14,300 nt of DNA. It comes from an uncultured Eubacteriales bacterium (lineage in GTDB: Bacteria; Bacillota; Clostridia; Oscillospirales; CAG-272). This document shows positions 1-8,272 of this stretch, piece by piece; position 1 is the stretch's first letter, and each line of letters begins with the position of its first letter. The stretch is from the NCBI GenBank assembly GCA_902491535.1, contig CABUHS010000043.1, positions 1-14,300 of the forward strand. Direction: 5' to 3'. Under the pieces are notes generated by a model. The model ran no database searches, was not told the origin of the DNA, and saw only the letters and a program-made list of their open reading frames with translations. Made by a program: the position numbers and the translations under genes.

Positions 1-1
1 T

Positions 2-3000
2 GCCAGAGGACGTTTTTGTGAGATAGTTCCCATGCTTTACCTTGAACCTGTTATGTCCGAACTGAGAGATTATACTTCCCATCCTGCTTACAGTACGCTT
101 GCTATAGAATCGGAGTATATACCGGAAGAGGGTATTCTTCTGTTTGACCGCAGAATACAAAAAAGGGAAAGCGGAATGTGCATAGCAATATCATTCCGCA
201 GCAGCGGAAATATAGAATATGCTTCGCGGCGGCGTGAAATTATGCCTTCTTTATACTCAGAAGCAGATATTGCGGCTTTATACGAAAAAGATCTGCCCTG
301 CAATGACGGAGTATGTATAGATCCTGTCGCGGTAATACGAAAATCATCGCACAGTAAAAAAGGAATATATTCGGATGAGATTCTTATATCATGCGGGCAT
401 AGCAGAGATGAAGCAGTCGGAATTCTGAGACGTCTGCGGGAGAGAAAACACCGAAGCAGTTCTATTTTCCCGGGAATAAGATCGTACGAGCCGTACGGAC
501 AATCTCCGGAACAGTATATGGAACCTCATGATATGAAACTTCTTGAGCTTATATTGACACATCTTTTCTTCAGAGCTGATTCAGGATACACCATGAACAA
601 AGATATGAGACCGGATGATCTCTGGAAATACGGCATTTCATCTGACAATCCGATCATCACCGTTGGAATCAACAAAGATGATAATATAGGCGTAAATGAA
701 ATATCAAAATCCGAATACGGAAGCGCTCTTCTTTCGTTTATGAGATGCGCAAGGTTTTTATTTCTTTCCGGAATAAAAACGGATATAGTATTTTTCTACT
801 GTCCTACCGGAGGATATCGTGAACCTGTCCGTGACATGATAAAAAAAGCCGCATCTGAAGGGTGTGCAGATTTTCTTTTAGGCAGATGCGGAGGCGTTCA
901 TATCGTCGGTGCGTCAAACGATAAGGATACTGAAATGCTTTTAAAATCGGTATCCCGAATGTATATTGATATTACAGTAAAATCTACTGTTGCGGAAGCA
1001 GTTGAGCTTGGGTACAGAACGCTTTGTAAATATTCGCGTAAAAGCACGCCGAAAAATAAAATTATCAGACGTCCGGATTTTACAGACGGATCATACAATA
1101 AAAATTCACATTCCGAACTGTCTGAAAACATTTCCGCAGTGTCATCGTATCTCCCTGACGGAGGATACAGAATTGTCAAAAAAGACGGCTTAAACGTTCC
1201 GTGGTCGTATATCTGCACCGGAAAATGCTTCGGAACATTGGTTACCCAAAATACACTTGGATTCACATGGTTTACAAACAGCCGCGAAAGACGCCTCACA
1301 CCGTGGTCCGGAGACGCTATGTGCGACTGCTTCGGGGAAGCATTGATTGCTGAAACTGAAGAAAAAAGATATGATCTGTGCGCTTGTGCATCGGAGGTGA
1401 TTTATCGCGGAAACTGCGCTGAATATATCGGAGAGATAGACGGAGCAAAATATTCCTTAAAGGTTTCTGCTGATCAGAAACTTCCTGTTAAACTTGTTCA
1501 TTTTGAATCGGAATATCAGATTCCGCTCAGATATAATATAAATATATCGGCGGATGCCGGAACTGTACAGACATTAAAAACTGATAATACAAAATTCTTT
1601 ATATGCAGATTCGGCTCTCTTGCGGGAATGACAGTATTTCTTTCCGAAGTAGAAAAAAACAACTTTTTACTCGGAATTATAAAAACACCAAAAACAGTTT
1701 CACAGGGAATTTCCGATGACGGCGACGCCGTATTACAATTGATCGGATCGCCGACATATAAGGCTATAAAAAAGAAATATCTCTCGGGCAGAGAAATTTC
1801 TTCCGGTATGTCTGAAAACGGAATAAATACAGGACTTTATCTGAAGACTGGAACAACTTCTATAGATGAGCTGTTTAACAGCTTTCTTCCGCGCCAGATA
1901 TATGCAAGCCGTATGCGCGGCAGAACAGGATTTTATCAGCCCGGAGGTGCCTACGGATTCAGAGATCAGCTTCAGGATTCGCTTGCGCTCATATATTGCG
2001 ATCCGTCGCTGGTAAGGACACATATTATCCGATGTGCGGCAAGACAGTATACAGACGGCAGCGTAATGCACTGGTGGCATGATATTCCGGGATATGACGG
2101 AAAAAATATTCCGAAAGGAATAAGAACAAGATGCTCTGACGATTATCTGTGGCTGCCTTTCGCTGTTTGTGAATATATAAACAGAACGGGCGATCGCTCA
2201 GTTCTTGAAGTAGAGATACCGTATCTTGATTCATCTTTACTTGAACCGCATGAGAGCGACAGATATGAGACTCCTCCTTTTACGTCAGGGAAAGAGGCGC
2301 TGTATTTTCATTGTATCCGTGCAATATCTTTTCTTCGTATAGGGCCGAGAGGTCTGCCATTTATCGGAAGCTGTGACTGGAATGACGGTCTCAGTGCGGT
2401 AGGAAGCGACGGCGGAAGTCCCGGAACAGGCTCCGGAGAAAGTGTCTGGCTCGCTATCTTTGCATGCATCATTATAAAAAACTTTATACCTATCTGTAAA
2501 AGCAGAGGCGACAGCGAATCGGTTTCACTACTCGAAAAAAAGTATTCGCTGCTCAGAGAAGCTACCGAAAAATACGGATGGTATGAAAACGGTGACGAAG
2601 GATTTTATATACGTGCTTTTTACGGAGACGGCACACCGATCGGAGCAGGTGACGATAAAAATTGCTTTATCGACCTGATTCCGCAGGCATTTGCAGCAAT
2701 GCTTAATGATCCGGAAACAAAAGATCGGACAGAACTTGCCATGGATGCCGTACAGAAATATCTTGAGGACAAGAACTCCGGAATAGTGCGTCTGCTTACC
2801 CCGCCTTTCGGTAAAAGAGGAAGGGAGACAGAACTTAACGATCCCGGATATATCAAAGGATATCCTGACGGAATGCGTGAAAACGGCGGACAGTATACTC
2901 ATGCAGCCGTATGGGCGGCATGGGCGCTGTATGAAATCGGAAGGTATGAACAGGCATACAGAATTATGATGAATATAGATCCGTCATCACATGCCCCGGA

Positions 3001-3349
3001 AAAATATCTCGGAGAACCGTATGCTCTCGCCGGTGATGTCAGCGCAAATCCCGATCACCCCGCAAAAGCAGGGTGGACATTATATACCGGAGCAGCAGCA
3101 TGGTATTACCGTCTTATACTTGAAAAATTTGTGGGTTACGAGGAACACCGGGATGATTTTTCTGTCTGCCCGCATATCTGCAAAAGTTCAGGCGGCTTCG
3201 AACTTACGGTTAAACGAAAGAATACTTTTTACAAAGTAAACGTGATTCCGTCCGACAAAACGGAATACAGACTTGACGGACACCTTTCGGAAAACCGGTT
3301 TGAATTCGACGGAAAAGACCATATAATCGAAATTTATGTAAAAACTTGA
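2..3349 (+). CDS. C-terminal part of a cyclic beta-1,2-glucan synthase-like GH94 protein (5' end outside the window)
   Basis: The frame is open to the window's first bases, and the residues before the first ATG (position 32) already fit the family, so this is a 5'-partial gene, not one starting at 32. About 1,115 codons are visible. Residues 10-130 resemble the end of a first GH94 beta-supersandwich (HPAYSTLAIESEY; later DPVAVIRK). A second supersandwich begins near residue 386 (VPWSYI, NSRERRLTPWSGD). The (alpha/alpha)6 catalytic domain starts near 647 (GGAYGFRDQLQDSLALI). The general-acid Asp is expected at residue 792 in CDWNDG. GYPDGMRENGGQYTHAAVW and AGWTLYTGAAAW follow. In NdvB/Cgs enzymes this module follows a membrane GT84 and a cyclising GH189 domain and trims glucan length by phosphorolysis. 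The visible length fits the last third of such a protein of about 2,800 residues. The alternative is a stand-alone 1,2-beta-oligoglucan phosphorylase of about 1,100 residues. No membrane segment is visible in this part. The GH94 call is firm; the synthase call depends on sequence left of the window. Confidence 0.85.
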   Translation, partial: ARGRFCEIVPMLYLEPVMSELRDYTSHPAYSTLAIESEYIPEEGILLFDRRIQKRESGMCIAISFRSSGNIEYASRRREIMPSLYSEADIAALYEKDLPCNDGVCIDPVAVIRKSSHSKKGIYSDEILISCGHSRDEAVGILRRLRERKHRSSSIFPGIRSYEPYGQSPEQYMEPHDMKLLELILTHLFFRADSGYTMNKDMRPDDLWKYGISSDNPIITVGINKDDNIGVNEISKSEYGSALLSFMRCARFLFLSGIKTDIVFFYCPTGGYREPVRDMIKKAASEGCADFLLGRCGGVHIVGASNDKDTEMLLKSVSRMYIDITVKSTVAEAVELGYRTLCKYSRKSTPKNKIIRRPDFTDGSYNKNSHSELSENISAVSSYLPDGGYRIVKKDGLNVPWSYICTGKCFGTLVTQNTLGFTWFTNSRERRLTPWSGDAMCDCFGEALIAETEEKRYDLCACASEVIYRGNCAEYIGEIDGAKYSLKVSADQKLPVKLVHFESEYQIPLRYNINISADAGTVQTLKTDNTKFFICRFGSLAGMTVFLSEVEKNNFLLGIIKTPKTVSQGISDDGDAVLQLIGSPTYKAIKKKYLSGREISSGMSENGINTGLYLKTGTTSIDELFNSFLPRQIYASRMRGRTGFYQPGGAYGFRDQLQDSLALIYCDPSLVRTHIIRCAARQYTDGSVMHWWHDIPGYDGKNIPKGIRTRCSDDYLWLPFAVCEYINRTGDRSVLEVEIPYLDSSLLEPHESDRYETPPFTSGKEALYFHCIRAISFLRIGPRGLPFIGSCDWNDGLSAVGSDGGSPGTGSGESVWLAIFACIIIKNFIPICKSRGDSESVSLLEKKYSLLREATEKYGWYENGDEGFYIRAFYGDGTPIGAGDDKNCFIDLIPQAFAAMLNDPETKDRTELAMDAVQKYLEDKNSGIVRLLTPPFGKRGRETELNDPGYIKGYPDGMRENGGQYTHAAVWAAWALYEIGRYEQAYRIMMNIDPSSHAPEKYLGEPYALAGDVSANPDHPAKAGWTLYTGAAAWYYRLILEKFVGYEEHRDDFSVCPHICKSSGGFELTVKRKNTFYKVNVIPSDKTEYRLDGHLSENRFEFDGKDHIIEIYVKT

Positions 3350-3374
3350 ATTTTATTTAAAAGTATGCTATTAT
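3346..3374 (+). promoter_or_regulatory. SigA-type promoter for lgt-folD
   Basis: TTGAAT at 3346-3351 and TATTAT at 3369-3374 are separated by exactly 17 bases. The -35 overlaps the stop codon of the GH94 gene. The predicted start near 3381 gives a leader of about 72 bases that contains the hairpin at 3394-3425. The assignment rests on consensus match only. Confidence 0.6.
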
Positions 3375-3393
3375 AGAGTATATCAAAATCAGC

Positions 3394-3425
3394 GGTTATG
3401 CGTGTCCGCTTGCACACGCATAACC
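3394..3425 (+). promoter_or_regulatory. Leader hairpin upstream of lgt
   Basis: GGTTATGCGTGT (3394-3405) and ACACGCATAACC (3414-3425) form a perfect 12-bp stem with the 8-base loop CCGCTTGC. It lies between the predicted promoter and the lgt ribosome binding site (AAAGGGA, about 3436-3442). It is followed by an A-rich, not T-rich, stretch, so it does not look like an intrinsic terminator. It could be an mRNA-stabilising or regulatory leader structure, or a 3' border for GH94 read-through RNA. No known riboswitch was recognised. Confidence 0.6.
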
Positions 3426-3452
3426 CGTAACTAAAAAAGGGATAGTTTCACT

Positions 3453-4457
3453 ATGAGCAGCATAACAAATATTATTTCATTTCCGGGACTCGGGATAGGT
3501 GAATTCAAAGTCAATAATGTCGCCTTTTCCGTGTTCGGACTGGATATCGCGTGGTACGGAATAATAATTACGGCAGGAATGATAGCAGCGTTTTTATATG
3601 CATCGTGGCGTGCGGTAAAATTCGAGGGACAAAAATTCGATGATATGCTTGATTATGCTATTTTTTGCATAATATTCGGTGTAATCGGAGCGCGTGCGTA
3701 CTATATTATAATGGACGATTCGCATTATACCCTCAAACAAATGTTCGCTCTGCGCGACGGAGGTCTTGCGATATACGGGGGAATAATAGCCGGTGCATTG
3801 ACCGCATTTGCCGTGACAAAAATCAAAAAGCTGAAGTTCTCTAAAATAGTAGACGCTATTGCTCCCGGCGTTATTTTGGCTCAGGCGATAGGACGTTGGG
3901 GAAATTTTATGAACGGAGAGGCATACGGCGGCCTAACAGATCTTCCGTGGCGAATGGGCTTTACGCTTCCTTACGGAACTATATATGTTCATCCGACATT
4001 TCTGTATGAATCGCTCTGGAATCTGCTCGGTTTTGTGCTTATAAATCTCTATTATAAGAAAAAGAAATTTAACGGTGAAGTGGCTCTTATGTGTATGACA
4101 TGGTACGGACTCGGGCGCATGTTCATAGAGGGACTTCGTACCGACAGCCTCTATATCGGAAGTATAAGAGTTTCGCAGCTTGTCGCATTTCTTAGCTTTG
4201 TCTCAGGACTTATAATCATAATATCTCTGAGATCTTATGTGAAAAAGCACAGCGATTCACGGCTTTCAATTACAGCTAACGCATCCAATACTTCGGAAAA
4301 CGATATATCCGACGGAGAGAATAATTCGTTCGAAGACCGGAAAGCCGAAGTAACAGAAAACGGTATCGGAAATGTATGCGAAAACAGCAAAGCATCCGAG
4401 ACGGAATATAAAGAAAATGACAGTAAAGACGGAAAGGATGTCTGTGACAATGAATAA
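3453..4457 (+). CDS. lgt: Prolipoprotein diacylglyceryl transferase
   Basis: Lgt moves diacylglyceryl from phosphatidylglycerol to the lipobox cysteine of prolipoproteins, the first step of lipoprotein maturation, and is an integral membrane enzyme. The protein has 334 residues with several hydrophobic helices. Family motifs are RDGGLAIYGG, the signature GRWGNFMNGEAYG (from residue 147, with the conserved Arg148 and Asn151), HPTFLYES (His180) and, further on, GLGRMFIEGLR. The start at 3453 has AAAGGGA about 10 bases upstream. Unusually, the enzyme ends in a hydrophilic tail of about 69 residues (from about 266) rich in Ser, Asn, Glu and Asp, with no hydrophobic segment. Many Lgt proteins stop soon after the last helix. 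The stop overlaps the folD start by 8 bases, so translational coupling is likely. Confidence 0.96.
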   Translation: MSSITNIISFPGLGIGEFKVNNVAFSVFGLDIAWYGIIITAGMIAAFLYASWRAVKFEGQKFDDMLDYAIFCIIFGVIGARAYYIIMDDSHYTLKQMFALRDGGLAIYGGIIAGALTAFAVTKIKKLKFSKIVDAIAPGVILAQAIGRWGNFMNGEAYGGLTDLPWRMGFTLPYGTIYVHPTFLYESLWNLLGFVLINLYYKKKKFNGEVALMCMTWYGLGRMFIEGLRTDSLYIGSIRVSQLVAFLSFVSGLIIIISLRSYVKKHSDSRLSITANASNTSENDISDGENNSFEDRKAEVTENGIGNVCENSKASETEYKENDSKDGKDVCDNE

Positions 4458-5328
4458 TGAACTTACAAAAATAATAGACGGAAAAACTATTGCAGCACAG
4501 TGCAGAGCAGAAATTGCAGCTGAAGTTGCCAAAATGAACCGAAAGCCTTCTCTTGCGGTAATACTCGTCGGAGAAGATCCTGCATCTCAGGTATACGTCA
4601 GAAATAAAGAGCGTGCATGCATAGAAGTAGGTATGCGTTCTTCAGTATACAGACTCCCTGTTGAAACGTCACAGAAAGAACTCCTTGATCTTATTGAAAA
4701 GCTTAATACCGACGACGAGACAGACGGTATTCTTGTTCAGCTTCCGCTTCCCAAAAAAGAGAACGGAGGTGCAGGAATCGATGAAAATGCTGTTATATCA
4801 GCGATTTCAGGAGATAAAGATGTAGACGCCTTCAGAGCCGAAAATGTAGGTCATATAATGATCGGAGACTGCAAGCTTCTTCCGTGTACACCCGCTGGAG
4901 TTATGGTACTTCTGGAGCGCAGCGGTGTTGATCTGACGGGGAAAGAATGTGTCGTCGTCGGCAGAAGCAATATAGTCGGAAAACCCATGGCGATGCTCCT
5001 GCTCCATAAAAACGCAACCGTTACGATCGCCCATTCAAGATCAAAGGATCTTTCTGAAATATGCAAGCGCGCAGATGTTCTTGTTGTCGCGGTGGGACGT
5101 CCGCGTCTGATAAAAGGCGATATGGTAAAGGACGGTGCCGTAGTTATTGATGTCGGAATGAACCGTGATTCCGACGGAAAACTTTGCGGAGATGTTGACT
5201 TCGAATCGGTGTATCCTAAAGCATCTGCTATTACTCCTGTGCCCGGCGGTGTAGGACCTATGACTATAGCTATGCTTCTTAGGAATACGCTTACCGCGGC
5301 TAAGCTAAAATATCCCGAAACCGTATAA
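4450..5328 (+). CDS. folD: Bifunctional methylenetetrahydrofolate dehydrogenase / methenyltetrahydrofolate cyclohydrolase
   Basis: FolD interconverts 5,10-methylene-, 5,10-methenyl- and 10-formyl-tetrahydrofolate in the cytosol, feeding purine and formyl-methionine synthesis. The protein has 292 residues, the usual size. It carries VGEDPASQVYVRNK with the expected catalytic Lys53, the substrate loop DGILVQLPLP, CTPAGVMVLL, the nucleotide-binding GRSNIVGKPMAMLL, and the C-terminal ITPVPGGVGPMTIAMLL. The ATG at 4450 is preferred over in-frame ATGs at 4372 and 4438. It gives the standard N-terminus (KIIDGKTIA near residue 7) and has GGAAAGGA at 4431-4438, 11 bases upstream. It overlaps lgt by 8 bases in another frame, implying one transcript. 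A short insertion (ENGGAG region) follows the LPLP motif. The function is secure; the pairing with lgt is probably just shared transcription. Confidence 0.97.
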   Translation: MNNELTKIIDGKTIAAQCRAEIAAEVAKMNRKPSLAVILVGEDPASQVYVRNKERACIEVGMRSSVYRLPVETSQKELLDLIEKLNTDDETDGILVQLPLPKKENGGAGIDENAVISAISGDKDVDAFRAENVGHIMIGDCKLLPCTPAGVMVLLERSGVDLTGKECVVVGRSNIVGKPMAMLLLHKNATVTIAHSRSKDLSEICKRADVLVVAVGRPRLIKGDMVKDGAVVIDVGMNRDSDGKLCGDVDFESVYPKASAITPVPGGVGPMTIAMLLRNTLTAAKLKYPETV

Positions 5329-5374
5329 TTACAGATCAGAAAAATTCAATAAAAGCAAATAAGAACCCGACTTG

Positions 5375-5401
5375 CCGTCCGCAATCTGTGATTGCGGACG
5401 G
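5375..5401. repeat. Perfect 11-bp hairpin downstream of folD
   Basis: CCGTCCGCAAT (5375-5385) and ATTGCGGACGG (5391-5401) enclose the 5-base loop CTGTG. No T-tract follows on either strand, so on its own it is not a standard intrinsic terminator. It lies 30 bases before the stronger terminator-like hairpin at 5431 and may act as an RNA 3'-end block. Confidence 0.6.
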
Positions 5402-5430
5402 ATATCCCGGAGACTTGTTGTTTCACAATA

Positions 5431-5465
5431 AGACGACCGATATCGACAAGATATCGGTCGTCTTT
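5431..5465 (+). terminator. Intrinsic terminator of lgt-folD
   Basis: AGACGACCGATATC (5431-5444) pairs perfectly with GATATCGGTCGTCT (5450-5463): 14 bp with the loop GACAA. The stem runs into a short T run (TCTTT), weaker than usual. It lies about 100 bases after the folD stop and ahead of the next promoter region, so it is the most likely end of the lgt-folD transcript. Confidence 0.75.
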
Positions 5466-5490
5466 GAAATTTATGAGATCAATATTTAAT

Positions 5491-5552
5491 ATAAAATCTT
5501 TTTTCTGTAAATCTATCGTGCGCTTTCGGAATAAAATCTTTTTTCAGAAAAT
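5491..5552 (+). repeat. Direct repeat with 40-bp period upstream of the carboxypeptidase gene
   Basis: ATAAAATCTTTTTTC occurs at 5491-5505 and again at 5531-5545. The match extends to 22 positions with two differences (5491-5512 and 5531-5552). A TATAAT at 5558-5563 lies just downstream, without a good -35 at 16-18 bases. The repeats could be binding sites for a regulator of the downstream gene or simply duplicated AT-rich promoter DNA. A start near 5570 would give a leader of about 53 bases. Confidence 0.5.
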
Positions 5553-5622
5553 ATTTATATAATAAATATCATAAACGGATAAATCATCAGCCGCGAATAT
5601 GCGGCGGAACGGAGCTTACATT

Positions 5623-6789
5623 ATGGAACGACTAAAACAAACACATCAGTTTTCAAAGTTTTTAACGGCGTTTCTTTCTGCTGTTTTCATTTTTTGCTTT
5701 TCGGGAGAAGCATTTCTGTTGCATGCTACAGAGCCGGAACTTGACGCTAAAAGTGCTATTCTTATGGAAGCAGAAACCAGAACTGTCTTGTACGAACTAA
5801 ACGCAGATGAACAACTTCCTCCGGCTTCGGTAACCAAAATAATGACACTTCTTTTGACAATGGAAGCCGTTGATTCCGGAACTATATCTCTTTCCGATAC
5901 TGTCGGAGTAAGTGAAAATGCGGCATCTATGGGAGGATCACAGGTATTTCTCGCGCCAGGCGAACAGATAACCGTAGAGGATTTGATAAAAAGCGTGGTA
6001 ATATCGTCTGCTAATGATGCTGCGGTAGCTCTCGCAGAGTATATTTCGGGAAGTGAAGAAAGCTTTGTTTCAAGAATGAATGACCGGGCCGCGGAACTCG
6101 GCATGAATAATACACATTTTGAAAACACAAACGGACTTGACGATACTACGGTAAATCACGTAACTTCGGCACGCGATATAGCTATTATGTCGGCTGAGCT
6201 TTTATCGCATGAAAAAATTACCGAATACAGTTCTACATGGATGGATTCTATCCGCGGCGGCGAATTCACACTGACAAATACTAATAAGCTTGTCAGGTTT
6301 TATAACGGAGCTACAGGATTAAAAACAGGATCGACATCGAAAGCAAAATTCTGTATCAGTGCGACCGCCAAGCGCGACGGAATGCATCTTATCGCGGTAA
6401 TTATGGGATCGTCAACAAGAGACGCCCGTAACGCTTCTGCGAAAAAACTCCTTGATATCGGTTTTGCTGATTATTGTTACGTTAATTATCCGGAAAATAC
6501 GCTTGCAGAAATTCCGGTTATAGGCGGTAAAAGCGATACTTGCGTACCGGTTTCTTCAGGATTCAGTCAGGTTCTCCCTAAAAACACAGGAAAGAATATA
6601 GAGGTTATTACCGAACTTCCCGAAACTCTTATTGCACCAGTGGAAAAGGGAACTGTAATCGGAAGAGTTGTATATAAAAGCGGCGATTCGGAAATAGGTT
6701 CCAGTAATATAGTCGCATCTGAAACAGTCGAACGCATAGATTTTTTCGGTATTTTTGTAAAAATCGTAACTAATTTTCTTATGATTTAA
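5623..6789 (+). CDS. D-alanyl-D-alanine carboxypeptidase, S11 family (DacF/PBP5-like)
   Basis: This low-molecular-weight penicillin-binding protein removes the terminal D-Ala from peptidoglycan pentapeptides outside the membrane. The three active-site motifs are all present: SVTK with Ser69 nucleophile and Lys72, SAN at 129-131, and KTG at 234-236. The N-terminus has basic residues and a hydrophobic stretch (about 13-33), typical of a signal peptide. The C-terminus (about 370-388, RIDFFGIFVKIV) is amphipathic and hydrophobic, typical of the PBP5 membrane anchor, after a beta-rich second domain. The ATG at 5623 has GGAG at 5611-5614, 8 bases upstream, and is preferred over the in-frame ATG at 5599, which lacks such a site. 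That gives 388 residues, normal for the family. It may be the sporulation-type DacF or the vegetative DacA; the sequence does not decide. It appears monocistronic, with a new promoter right after it. Confidence 0.95.
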   Translation: MERLKQTHQFSKFLTAFLSAVFIFCFSGEAFLLHATEPELDAKSAILMEAETRTVLYELNADEQLPPASVTKIMTLLLTMEAVDSGTISLSDTVGVSENAASMGGSQVFLAPGEQITVEDLIKSVVISSANDAAVALAEYISGSEESFVSRMNDRAAELGMNNTHFENTNGLDDTTVNHVTSARDIAIMSAELLSHEKITEYSSTWMDSIRGGEFTLTNTNKLVRFYNGATGLKTGSTSKAKFCISATAKRDGMHLIAVIMGSSTRDARNASAKKLLDIGFADYCYVNYPENTLAEIPVIGGKSDTCVPVSSGFSQVLPKNTGKNIEVITELPETLIAPVEKGTVIGRVVYKSGDSEIGSSNIVASETVERIDFFGIFVKIVTNFLMI

Positions 6790-6808
6790 AAAATTTAGCG
6801 AAATGCTA

Positions 6809-6837
6809 TTGCAAGAAATACGAAATAAGTGTATAAT
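6809..6837 (+). promoter_or_regulatory. SigA promoter for pgi
   Basis: TTGCAA (6809-6814) and a perfect TATAAT (6832-6837) are separated by 17 bases. The predicted start near 6844 leaves a leader of about 40 bases before the pgi ATG. This is the best promoter match in the window. Confidence 0.75.
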
Positions 6838-6883
6838 AGAAGTGTAAAAATAATTTAATGTAAAATCCGTGAGGGACAGTGTA

Positions 6884-8230
6884 ATGGCGATCAGACTTGA
6901 CTTAAAATACGCAGACAAATTTATTTCGGACGATCAGATTAAAGCACTTGAAACAGAGGCTTCCAAAGCGTTCGGTAAGGTTATGACAGGAAGCGGAGAG
7001 GGAAGCGATTTTCTCGGATGGCGAGATCTTCCTGTTAATTATGACAGAGAAGAATTTGCAAGAATAAAGAAATCGGCAGAATTTATTAAAAAGAACTGCG
7101 ATGTTTTTATCGTAATCGGAATCGGCGGATCGTATCTCGGCGCAAGAGCGGCTATTGAATTTGTAAAGAGTCCGCTTTATAACTCTCTTAAAAAAGATAC
7201 ACCCGATATTTACTTTGCCGGAAACTCTATATCTCCGGCACAAATAAATGAGCTGCTTTCGATATGCGAAGGAAGAGATGTTTGTCTGAACGTTATATCA
7301 AAGTCAGGTACAACAACAGAACCTGCGCTTTCTTTCCGAATCTTCCGTTCATATCTTGAAAACAGATACGGTGTTGAAGAATCGGTTAAGCGCATATTTG
7401 TAACCACAGATAAATGCCGCGGTACACTCAAAAAATTTGCTACCGATATGGGGTATGAGAGCTTCGTAGTTCCGGATGATGTAGGAGGACGTTATTCAGT
7501 TCTTACTGCCGTAGGACTTCTTCCTATTGCCGTTGCCGGAATAGATATAGATGAGATGATGAGCGGCGCTGCAGATGCCAGAACAGAATATACTCAAAAA
7601 GCTTATGTAGATAACGATGCTATGAAGTACGCTGCAGTGAGAAATTTCTTCTACCGTAACGGAAAGAAGATCGAACTTCTCGCTTCATATGACAACGGAG
7701 TACAGCTCTTTGCAGAATGGTGGAAACAGCTTTACGGAGAGAGCGAGGGTAAGGACGGAGTAGGTATATTCCCTGCATCGGCTATGTTCTCGACGGATCT
7801 TCATTCACTCGGACAGATGATCCAGCAGGGAGAACGTAATCTTTTCGAAACTATCCTTGACATAAAGAAATCTCCGTCTGATATAGAAATTGCAGTAGAT
7901 CCCGAAAATCTTGACGGCATGAATTTTATCGCCGGCAAAATGATGAGCGAGGTAAATCATACAGCGTTTACGGCAACAGCTATTGCACATACTGACGGAG
8001 GTGTTCCGAATCTTGTTATTACCGCTGACAGCAGATCGGCATATGATTTCGGATATCTCGCATACTTCTTTGAGCTTGCATGCGGAATCTCTGCATATAT
8101 GCTCGGTGTAAATCCGTTTAATCAGCCCGGCGTCGAGGCATATAAGACAAATATGTATGCACTGCTCGGTAAGCCCGGATACGAAGCGCTGCGCGCAGAG
8201 CTTGAGGAAAGAGTGAACAGCGCAAAATAA
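6884..8230 (+). CDS. pgi: Glucose-6-phosphate isomerase
   Basis: Pgi interconverts glucose 6-phosphate and fructose 6-phosphate in glycolysis and gluconeogenesis. The protein has 448 residues, the short Bacillota-type length. Visible motifs are IGIGGSYLGARAA (about 77-89), the phosphate-binding SKSGTTTEP (about 138-146), GGRYSVLTAVGLLP (about 200), YGESEGK with the candidate catalytic Glu at 286/288, His307 in TDLHSLGQ, and Lys421 in GVEAYKTN. The ATG at 6884 has GAGGGA at 6871-6876, 7 bases upstream. The in-frame GTG at 6869 lies directly before that site and is rejected. A small P-loop gene follows after 42 bases with no terminator between, so the two are probably co-transcribed and end at 8713-8756. 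Confidence 0.98.
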   Translation: MAIRLDLKYADKFISDDQIKALETEASKAFGKVMTGSGEGSDFLGWRDLPVNYDREEFARIKKSAEFIKKNCDVFIVIGIGGSYLGARAAIEFVKSPLYNSLKKDTPDIYFAGNSISPAQINELLSICEGRDVCLNVISKSGTTTEPALSFRIFRSYLENRYGVEESVKRIFVTTDKCRGTLKKFATDMGYESFVVPDDVGGRYSVLTAVGLLPIAVAGIDIDEMMSGAADARTEYTQKAYVDNDAMKYAAVRNFFYRNGKKIELLASYDNGVQLFAEWWKQLYGESEGKDGVGIFPASAMFSTDLHSLGQMIQQGERNLFETILDIKKSPSDIEIAVDPENLDGMNFIAGKMMSEVNHTAFTATAIAHTDGGVPNLVITADSRSAYDFGYLAYFFELACGISAYMLGVNPFNQPGVEAYKTNMYALLGKPGYEALRAELEERVNSAK

Positions 8231-8272
8231 AACAGGTATCTATAAATTAAATATATACAGGAGGACTCAAAA

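Noticed and set aside
32..3349. ATG at 32 as the start of the GH94 gene
   Set aside because: The frame is open to the window edge and homology extends upstream of the ATG, so the gene is 5'-partial.
4372..4449. Longer folD start inside lgt
   Set aside because: It would add 26 non-family residues; the ATG at 4450 has a good ribosome binding site and the normal FolD N-terminus.
6869..6883. GTG at 6869 as the pgi start
   Set aside because: It lies just ahead of the GAGGGA site that serves the ATG at 6884.
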